From Amphimedon queenslandica (lineage: Eukaryota > Porifera > Demospongiae > Haplosclerida > Niphatidae): 20,027 nucleotides of DNA. The notes under the pieces are model-generated. The model had not been told where the DNA came from. It saw only the letters and a list, made by a program, of their open reading frames with translations, and did no database searches. The stretch lies in NCBI RefSeq assembly GCF_000090795.2, contig NW_003546480.1, positions 119,115 through 139,141 of the forward strand, read 5' to 3'. Shown in pieces: positions 1 through 8,300 of this stretch. The position numbers were made by a program, and so were the translations under genes. Numbering within the stretch: position 1 is the first letter of the stretch; each line of letters starts with the position of its first letter.

Positions 1-1847
1 GTCAAGTATCAGTACTTTATTTTTAGCATTGTTGCAGGTGAGGTTTGATAAAACACCAGCAGCACATGTCAAATAATGAACATCATTTGAAGACAAGAAA
101 CCAATAAGTTGCTGCAAGAGTTCGTCCAAATTATCCTAAAATCAGAGGAGACGCACTGTACGTGTGGACCAGTTCTATTCTTTTCCTTACCTGCTTGGTA
201 GCAGCATCAGAAAGATTCCTTAAAGTAAAGAGAATATTCTGTACTAGTCTATTGGAGCGATGTCCCAAATGGAGTGACAATACTTGCATACCACCAGCCT
301 GTACTATCTCTGGTTTGTTGCTGGAACAAACTGAGAGTGCCTTCAATAGTCTACTGACTGTCCACAACAGTTTCTCATAAGTATAGATCCTCATGATTCT
401 AACTAATAATGATGGGCCTCCACTGGCCAATACAATAAGCTAAAAGCAGATCAATAGTATCATTATTATTATCACTTTATTTAGACATTACTTTGCTGTC
501 CTGGTGTCCATATGCTAATATATGCAAGCAATCAACAGTAATGGCTAGAAACTTAACATTATCTTTTACCAATAGAGCAACCATCTTTTCAAGGCCACCT
601 AAAGAGAGAGAGAGAGGGAGATAAAAGTAATAATGCTACTAAAAGATTACTATGTGTATGTGTACATATACAGGCAGTACATTGTACATTTACAGTAATT
701 TACAACTTTATAAATTGAATTGGCATGAGACATTCACAGAAGCTAATAATTACAAAAACATTTCAATAATTATAATTAGGAATACTACCGTACACAGACC
801 ACATGTGCCACAAATTAACATCAAATAATTTCAAATTAAAAAAGGCACCTGCAAGTCTAACGTCCATCTTTGCTGGTTCAAAATGAAGGAGCATGTTGTG
901 GATTGTGGTGACAGCATAAAACAGGACAGCATCAACTGGTGAGGTGAGGAGTCGTACTAGGAATGGAATACCACTGCAGTTGTATATTACCAGTAGACCT
1001 TGACTGGAGAGAAAAGGACATTAAAATATAATATATGTACAGTGACCAGTGTGTGTGTGTCTGGAGGTGAGTATCAGTAATGTACTACCTGAGTCCCTTG
1101 ATATCTGCCCTCAGCTTCACCTCAAGCAGATATCTCAGTCCTCAGGTATTACATTACTTATACACACACACACAGACACCTCCAGAGGGGCTGTTATTTT
1201 GAGTACCTGTTGCTTGATATGTTATGTACTGCTCCTGAAAGAGGTTTCTGGACCTCAGCATTATTAACACTAGCTAGTGTTTGAATGATCCCCTTCACTG
1301 CAGCTGGGTTAGCATTAATGGCGGTCAGACTTGCCTCCTTTTTGCTCAAATCATGAATCAGTTTAGATGCTTCAGTGATAACAGTCTGATCCTGATGGGA
1401 CAATAGACTAATGATCTCTGGAAGGGCCTTTGCTGTCAACTCAGTGTTGCTCTACATGAAAGAAGATAGAGGTCAGTTCAAAACTGATTGATGTCTCGTA
1501 CCTGATAGTTGACCAGGTTCTGGACAGCTGCTCTTATTATTTGAGTTGACTGGGTCATCCTCTGGAGGTTGCTCTGTCTCTCTGGGGCCACTTGAGTGTT
1601 TGGTACCTCCTCTCCCTCGGCTGAAGAGCCGGGAAACATAGTGAGCCTAACTCTATCACTAGAAGGAGAGGGAATTTAATTGATGTCATTATAATAAAAC
1701 TATCCCATATTTCATTGATGGAGTGTCTACCCAATCCTCGTTAATAAAGAGGCAGTAGCCAGGCAACCAGACGGTTGCTATGGAAACAGTATATTATCAC
1801 TTACCCACTGGTAGACTGTATCAACTGATCATTAGCTAGAGGGAGAA

Positions 1848-1878
<31 letters not shown>

Positions 1879-2616
1879 GAGAGAGGTTATCAATAATGGT
1901 TGTGGTTCAGACCAGGTGTGGTGTTTACAGTATATGGCTTCGATTCAACTAATCTCAGCCCATGAATATTAATCACTACCTTATTAAAACATTAATTAAT
2001 TAATCTTACCAATCCGTTCTTGACTCTGCCCCACTCCGGGTGGTAGGTGTGGCTGCTGCACAGGGGGAGGGGCGTGGCCATGAGATATGGTAGTGCTTGG
2101 TGGTGGAAAGTCGTCTGTGGTGAGTTGCTCCAGATCATCAATATCTTCGACTATTGAATGAGCCTTGGTGGTCACACCACTGGCAAAGGCTGAATCACCT
2201 GGTGAAGTAAAGGGGCCTTGTTTACCGTAACCTTAGGAACAATAATATACTAATAATATACTAATAATAATACTGATAGTATGTGCTAATAATATACTAA
2301 TAATATACTAATTGTTACCGTTAGGAAATCCCAGGTTTTCCATAGTGGTGGGCGTGATTGGGTTGGAGGTGTTTGGGGTTATGGGATGCTGTTTCTGCTG
2401 CTGATAATATAAAATGTCACGATCAATTGCATTAATTTGAGACTGGATCTCACGTCTAGAGAAAGATACAACATATCATTAATTAAAGATGATTACAAAC
2501 AAGGTCTTAAGTACATATGACAGATGAAGTGGTTACACTGTATTAGACAGTATTATGTGAAATAAAGAACCACAACAGACTGTAGTAGAGCTTCCCAACT
2601 CACCACAGACCCTCTC

Positions 2617-2660
<44 letters not shown>

Positions 2661-2852
2661 TCTCCCCTCCTTACTGATGATAAGGATTGTGTTGTAGTTC
2701 AGATAGTAGTCTTTGCTTTCTGTCACATAATGATTTGATCTCATAATCCTAATATAAAATACATGTACATGTACATGAATAGATCAATATAATGAGTACA
2801 TGTGTCCATACAGCAACAGTATAGTCACACTGAGTACATTATGTACATTTAC

Positions 2853-2906
<54 letters not shown>

Positions 2907-3032
2907 TGGTTTTCAGAATCAAAAAGATGCGATGGTGGCTGATGATAGTCTAGAGAGGAAGATTGTAAATTAAAGGTTGACATTATGAAACAATAATGTA
3001 GCACATTCCTTACCTTGATTCACAAGATCCAT
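1..3032 (-). CDS. CTNNB1: Beta-catenin (armadillo family), N-terminal 525 codons, 3' part beyond left edge
   Basis: Bifunctional adhesion and Wnt-signalling protein: it links cadherins to alpha-catenin and co-activates TCF in the nucleus. Coding exons in transcription order: 3032-3014, 2949-2906, 2748-2675, 2455-2319, 2231-2010, 1835-1805, 1658-1502, 1451-1207, 1003-849, 598-492, 439-191, 135-1. All junctions are GT-AG and in frame. Residues 1-91 form a polar, partly coiled extension. Residues 104-117 align without gaps to the human phosphodegron. The alpha-catenin-binding helix ([19 protein letters not shown]) precedes the armadillo repeats, about the first seven of which are visible. Strong landmarks are [23 protein letters not shown] and [12 protein letters not shown]. 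The lysines equivalent to human K312 and K435 are kept. The start is the ATG at 3032; its exon codes only 19 nt. A 31-nt microexon follows later. The remaining repeats and the C-terminal transactivation domain lie outside the window. The identity is very secure; the 5' UTR is not defined. Confidence 0.96.
1061..1192. mobile_element. Fold-back (MITE-like) element, copy 1, in a beta-catenin intron
   Basis: The element reads inward through paired arms: CTGGAGGTG against CACCTCCAG, then AGTAATGTACTACCTGAG against CTCAGGTATTACATTACT (one mismatch), then GATATCTGC against GCAGATATC, around a short loop. It can fold into one long hairpin. It shares about 115 nearly identical bases with the reverse complement of 12377-12499. 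There is no coding capacity, as expected of a non-autonomous element. Its right end lies about 15 bp from the splice donor at 1206. No target-site duplication could be assigned with confidence. Confidence 0.8.
1839..1886. repeat. GA microsatellite at a beta-catenin splice acceptor
   Basis: A GA-rich run on the plus strand. On the transcribed strand of beta-catenin it is a CT tract ending in the acceptor of the 31-nt microexon 1835-1805, so it serves as an exceptionally long polypyrimidine tract. Confidence 0.9.
2155..2196 (-). other. Beta-catenin phosphodegron-equivalent segment (GSK3/CK1 ladder)
   Basis: Codons 104-117 read [14 protein letters not shown]. They align without gaps to human D32-S45, so the equivalents of S33, S37, T41 and S45 are all present at the right spacing. 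The glycine of the beta-TrCP motif D-S-G-hydrophobic-x-S is alanine here (A106). The segment sits about 72 residues further from the N terminus than in vertebrates. Confidence 0.8.
2611..2670. repeat. CT microsatellite just downstream of a beta-catenin donor
   Basis: A CT run on the plus strand, hence GA on the beta-catenin sense strand. It begins right after the donor of exon 2748-2675. Confidence 0.9.
2853..2903. repeat. CT microsatellite merging into a beta-catenin splice donor
   Basis: About 50 bp of almost pure CT. On the beta-catenin sense strand the donor of exon 2949-2906 reads GTAAGAGAGAG and continues into the repeat, so the repeat starts inside the donor consensus. Confidence 0.9.
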
Positions 3033-3997
3033 GGCAACCAGCTAATGATAGGCCAGAAGCTAAAAATAATTAAAGATTGTTATTATTATTATTATCACCA
3101 TTATTATTATTATTATTACTATTAATAAAATAATAAATAAATAAATGGAAAAATGCTGTACTACTAATTACGTACACATGGACACTAATCAAAACTGATT
3201 ATAAAGACAATTTGATTATTAGCAGCGAGACAGAGAGAGAGAGAGGGAAGAAGAGATGACTTTCATAAAGTGTTGAATGTACTTAGACTATTTTTAATAG
3301 ACAGCAAAGCTATTCTGTTAAAATGGCTTCCACTTTCTTTCCGTTACAAGTTTAGAGGATCAGAGACGTATGGCCTCAAGGCAAGAAGTGTTTGCAACAA
3401 GGTATCTCAAAGAAATGCCGTCACAGAAAATGTGAAAGGTTTCGATTTTCCATGAAAAATGATGGAGTGCTTCATTTATTATTATTATTATTATTATTCA
3501 AACATTATCAGTAGTGGAGCAGGATTAAACTTACTATAAACGAGAGAGAGAGAGAGTTAACAGTGATTGTGATAAGGTTGACCGGTTGAGTAATAAACGG
3601 AATAAAAACTGTAAATCTGCTGCTGTTGATTGAACGACCAGGGGAAGATACCCTTCCCTTTACAAACAGACTGTGAGTTCCTTTAGCTGAAAACAACAGA
3701 GAGGGAGAGAGGGGGAGAGCGAGAGAGAGAGAGAAGACAAAAAGGAAGTCGTGAATATTATGAGGTAAACCAGCAAACTGATCTTGTGGGCGTGGCGTTT
3801 AATATTACTTTTAAAACCTTTAAAATAAACAGAATACGGTAAAAATATTAATGGGCATGGCTTCAATAAAAATTAATTATTAATTTTCCTGCGTGGGCGT
3901 TGGGGACTGCTGCACACATTGATAACATCATAATGCATATCTATAATCTTTTAACCTTCAACCCTTACCTTGTCCTTGTGATAATCTTTTCAATCCA
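3033..3997. promoter_or_regulatory. Intergenic region between beta-catenin and the GPCR gene (divergent)
   Basis: 965 bp with no coding sequence I can support. It must hold the 5' UTR and promoter of beta-catenin (leftward) and of the receptor gene (rightward). It contains ATT microsatellites (about 3080-3125 and 3475-3498), GA tracts at 3233-3247, 3542-3556 and 3695-3733, and a GCGTGGGCG box at 3891-3899. On the minus strand the tracts at 3542-3556 and 3695-3733 end in AG, resembling splice acceptors. This suggests untranslated beta-catenin leader exons, but these are not proven. Confidence 0.6.
3891..3899 (+). promoter_or_regulatory. EGR/KLF-type GC box upstream of the GPCR gene
   Basis: GCGTGGGCG, the textbook EGR-family zinc-finger site, lies 98 bp before the receptor ATG. 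The surrounding 13-mer TGCGTGGGCGTTG recurs upstream of LARP7. Function is inferred from the motif alone. Confidence 0.35.
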
Positions 3998-5116
3998 ATG
4001 GATAACAATTCGAGCAACCTGCCTAACAATTCCTGCGTCTCTACTTTCTCTGAGGCCCAGATCAAGTCAATACTTATAACATATGGCTCTGTTGGTGGAC
4101 TAGCAACTCTCATCTGCTTCACTGGGCTCTGCCTGGCAATCTCTCTCAAACTATGGCGTCAGTTTGTGTACAGGCTCGCCATCTGCCAAGTTACAGCTGC
4201 ACTGTTCATCGGGATATCAAGGACAATGCAGCTACCATTGATGCTGGCTGATGAGGAAGATGCTCTTTATAACAGACTCTGTAAAGCCATAGCTTTCTCT
4301 GTTGTCACTGGAGATTGGATAAAACTGCTATTTACACTCTGGATTGCTGTATATCTATTTGTATACTCTGTTTTCCTCACAAAGACTCTTAAAAAGTGTG
4401 AATATGCAGTGATACCAGTGTTCACCATCACTGGACTCCTTGTAGCTTCAGTACCTCTCATTACTGACACGTATGGCAAAGCTGGTGCATGGTGCTGGAT
4501 AAAGAACAAAAGAGACACCTGCCCACACGAAGTATTGCTTGAAGGAGAGATAGAGCAGTTTGCTCTCTGGTTTGGACCAGCTCTATTCATGTTACTACTA
4601 AATTCTTTGCTGGTAGTGATCACTATGATTGTAATGGCTTATAGATTATGCTGTCCCAAGAAGCAGGCTGGGGAAAGTGTGACCAGCGATACAACTCCTT
4701 TATTAGAAACAAATCGAAAAGCTCTTTTGCTCCTCCTGCCTCTACTTGCATATCCTCTCATATATTGTATACTCATTATCATACCTCTCATCAACCGATT
4801 CTACCAGATAATTTCTCATGAATCTAGTTTTGGCATGTTTTTTACTTGTGCTGTTTTAATTCCAGGTGTTAGTTTTTCTGCTGGGACAGCATTTCTTATA
4901 CACATTGCCGTGTTAGAAAGGAAGAAATTATGTCATGGGTTTGGCATTTGTAAAAAAAGGCAAAACAGAAATGGACTTGCTATTAATTCTACAGGTACAG
5001 TTGAAAGAGATGCCGAGCAACAAAGTGATGATGATCCTCTGAAAGTGACCAGAGCAAGCTCAACTCATACAGTGACTGTCGATGAAAGTGAAATTGAGAA
5101 GCAATTGTTCCCCTAA
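3998..5116 (+). CDS. Intronless seven-transmembrane receptor, cAMP-receptor/GPR157-like
   Basis: A 372-residue single-exon protein with seven hydrophobic segments at about 23-49, 57-80, 98-125, 136-155, 187-216, 241-265 and 277-304. It is therefore a plasma-membrane G-protein-coupled receptor. The N terminus is short, with NxS sequons at N3, N4 and N10. C95 at the start of helix 3 and C166 in the second extracellular loop can form the canonical disulphide. The loop motif WCWI and the D-W-x-K-L run entering helix 3 resemble the class E cAMP-receptor/GPR157 group; no rhodopsin-type DRY or NPxxY is seen. The tail (309-372) is basic, then Ser/Thr/Asp-rich, suiting kinase and arrestin control. Ligand and G protein are unknown. 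AATAAA overlaps lie at 5179-5188. Receptor identity is secure; the subfamily is tentative. Confidence 0.88.
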   Translation: MDNNSSNLPNNSCVSTFSEAQIKSILITYGSVGGLATLICFTGLCLAISLKLWRQFVYRLAICQVTAALFIGISRTMQLPLMLADEEDALYNRLCKAIAFSVVTGDWIKLLFTLWIAVYLFVYSVFLTKTLKKCEYAVIPVFTITGLLVASVPLITDTYGKAGAWCWIKNKRDTCPHEVLLEGEIEQFALWFGPALFMLLLNSLLVVITMIVMAYRLCCPKKQAGESVTSDTTPLLETNRKALLLLLPLLAYPLIYCILIIIPLINRFYQIISHESSFGMFFTCAVLIPGVSFSAGTAFLIHIAVLERKKLCHGFGICKKRQNRNGLAINSTGTVERDAEQQSDDDPLKVTRASSTHTVTVDESEIEKQLFP

Positions 5117-5178
5117 CTCAATTATTAGTAATTATGCAAACTTTACTGATGAAAGTGAAACTTGACATCATTTTGTGT

Positions 5179-5188
5179 AATAAATAAA
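5179..5188 (+). terminator. Poly(A) signals of the GPCR gene
   Basis: Two overlapping AATAAA hexamers 63 bp after the receptor stop codon. LARP7 starts only about 115 bp further on. Confidence 0.7.
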
Positions 5189-5211
5189 ACTTTACCAAAT
5201 CCCAACTAGTT

Positions 5212-5220
5212 GCGTGGGCG
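5212..5220 (+). promoter_or_regulatory. EGR/KLF-type GC box upstream of LARP7
   Basis: GCGTGGGCG lies 84 bp before the LARP7 ATG, within the same 13-mer TGCGTGGGCGTTG seen upstream of the receptor gene. It lies just past the receptor poly(A) signals, where the LARP7 promoter must be. Confidence 0.35.
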
Positions 5221-5303
5221 TTGTGCGTTGCGATATCTAATTAACTATGTGGGTGTAGTTGAAATAGGAGAGGAGGGGCTATTAATTTCTTGCATGTGTA
5301 GCA

Positions 5304-8300
5304 ATGGCTGCTAATAATAAAGTTTGTTTATTATTAAAAGATATTCTTTCACTGATTATTAATAGTCTAGGGATGATTCAACAGGTAATACTGGAGCTAC
5401 GCAAGATTCATCAATGACGTCAGTACAAAGCACTGAAGGGGAACCCCCCACTGCTGCTGGGAATGTTAAGAATGTCAGGAAGCCGAGAATGAAAGCTCTA
5501 CTGAAGAAACTCCAAGATCAAGTAAGACACACCCATTACTAATAGCATATGGGTTTCGGAGCAACTTTAAAATTCATAAAAAAAACAATTTTGATTAATC
5601 CAGTGGGAATTTGCCCCTCAAATAAACAAAATTTATTTATCATCATTATTATTATTATTATTATTTCAGGTTGAGTTTTATTTCAGTGATGCTAATATTA
5701 GCAAGGACCGTTTCCTCAAGCAGAAGATGGCAGAGCATGCTCAAGGACGTGAGTGATATTGTCCCCTAGTGACCACAAAGTGATGGAGTCTGTCCCTGTA
5801 CAGATATTCCTGTATCACTGATAGCATCTTTTAATAAAATGAAGTCACTCACGTCAGATCAATCACTCGTCATTGAAGCAATGGAGAAGAGCCCATTGTT
5901 AAAAGTAAGTTATTTATAACATTAATGTGTACAGTAATTGTAATAAAATTAAAAAAAATTATTATTATTATTATTAATATGACTATTCTACATGTGGAAC
6001 AATATCATACAGTGTGTTCCTGTGGGTGTGGTTTGTTGTGGGTGTGGTTTGTCGTGAGTATGCATGTAATGTTTAAAACAATACAGAATTCCTATTAATG
6101 AAAGGTAGTTAATTAAATGAGTGGGCGGTTATTATAGTGACCTACCTATTGTCAGCCATGCTTGCATATCCATCACCTCCAGAAGTACTAAAATAAATAG
6201 TTTAATTAATTAATTAATATTTAATTAATTACTTGAGGGAACCAGCTATGACGTATTCATCTTCTGGTTCATCATCAAACTCACTAATTAATAATAATTA
6301 AATTATTATTATTAATTACAATTAGTTATTAATAGTTTTACTCACTCAAAGTGTGGGTTATGTCCAAATATGTACGAATCATGCTCCTCTTCGTTACCAT
6401 AAGCAGGAGATGTACCCTCGCCAGGGGGAGGGGGGACAGGAGGAGGGAGAGGAGGGAGAGGGGGAGGGGGAGGGACGGCAGGAGGAGGAGGAGGGACGGG
6501 GGGAGGAGGGACGGGGGGAGGGACATTACCATACTCTGCAGCTGGTAGGGTATCAGCTGCTGCTGGTACATTACCATAAGCAGCAATAGGAGGAGATCCG
6601 TTTGAAGGGACGTTACCATAAGCAACAATAGGAGGGGAATCATTAGATGGGACATTACCATAAGCAGCAATAGGAGGGGAATCGTTAGATGGGACGTTAC
6701 CATAAGCAGCAATAGGAGGGGAATCGTTAGATGGGACGTTACCATAAGCAGCAATAGGAGGGGAATCGTTAGATGGGACGTTACCATAAGCAGCAATAGA
6801 AGGGGAATCGTTAGATGGGATGTTACCATATGAAGCAATGGAAGTATCTGGTACTTGTACATTAACATATGGAGGGACACCAGCAGGTGGTACATTACCA
6901 TACGAGACTGGAGGTGCCTCAGTTGAAGGAACATTTGGTGGGTGTGTCTCCGATATAACTGGTGGAGTACTAAATGAAGACATTGGACTACTAGTTGCCT
7001 GTGATGGTGGCGTGGTTGGTAAGCGTTGCTGTGAGTTTACATTATGGAGATTAAGAGGAGGTGGTTTATTGGCTCGCTGAATGCTCCCAGCTGAGAATGA
7101 GGAACTGACTGGTCTGGAGGACTGATGGGATCCTATGGAACCAGGTGGTATGGACACAGTTGGTGAAGAAGGAGTGTGTCTGTTGGTTAGGTTACGAGGA
7201 GGGAGTGCCGGTGGTACCACCTGGTCAATAGTATCGTAAGGATTAGCTGGTTCACTGGGAATAATTGGAGCTGTGACAGCCCTGGGTCGATTTTGACCAT
7301 GTTGAGTACGACCCAGTGAAGATGTCGACTGTACTTGTGGTCTTGGCAAGGATCGAGTTGCATTTAATGGCCTTAGCTCAGTGGCATCAATCTCTTCATC
7401 ATCGTCATACTGCGGAGTCGTGTGGGTTATTTCTAGTGCTCCTTGGACACTCCTTCTCTTATCTTTCTCTTTCCTGATGGAGCAGATGACAGCACAGCAG
7501 ACTATGCAGTAGAATATCAGTGCTAGCAGTGCCCCTGTTGGTAGGGCAATGATACATATTACTGTAATAAAGAGAGAGAGAGGGAGGGAGGGAGGGGGAG
7601 AATTATGATTATGTTGTGTTTATGAATTGGCTTACAATCAAAGTCTTGATCTATAGAAAAAGAAAATAGATCATTTTTAAACAGATATTTTCCTCTCTTT
7701 CTCTTTACCTGTTGTAACAGTAATGGCAGGTGCTAGTCCTTCCTCCAGTTGGTAATTGAACATACTGAACTCTGTCAGTGTTTCATTGATACTATAGTAC
7801 CTAGAACTTTTATCAGAGAGCTCTCTTATCCTAAAGACTCTCCAATCATTGGTCATACACTGATCACTAATGGCTGGTATGTGGAACCCAATGACGTCCC
7901 CGTTCTCGTAAGGCCAGTTAAGACTGTACTCTGACGTTGGGTAGCTCAAGTTCTGTCTCTGGACCAGCTGGTACATATACGTAGTGTCATTCAGTCTCCA
8001 CAGCTGCACTTCAAAATCATTACTATCATCATCTCCATTATAAGCAGCTGCTCCATTACATTCTATCATAGAGCCTCTATAACTCACGGTCCTAATGGTT
8101 CCTCTACAGTGGAAACTGAGTGTCGTTATGACTCTAGTTGCTCCAGCTGTAAAGGATTGGTATGTACTGTTGGGAGCTTCACTAATCTCAGACTCCGTTG
8201 GAAACCGAGGAGCACACTGGCATACTGGTATACCTGTGGAGGGGAAGGATCGTTGGTTGGTTGCTTAGTTACTGGTTGATGGATGCAAAATGCAAACACA

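Noticed and set aside
3270..3455. 61-residue plus-strand frame upstream of the GPCR
   Set aside because: Starts with a non-ATG codon, lacks splice or domain support and shows no family likeness.
5415..5422. TGACGTCA (CRE) in LARP7
   Set aside because: Lies within coding exon 2, where it encodes part of SMTSVQ; probably chance.
6338..6934. Leucine-rich open frame on the minus strand across the YGNV minisatellite
   Set aside because: A shifted reading of the same 42-bp repeat; only the YGNV frame continues into the transmembrane and ectodomain exons.
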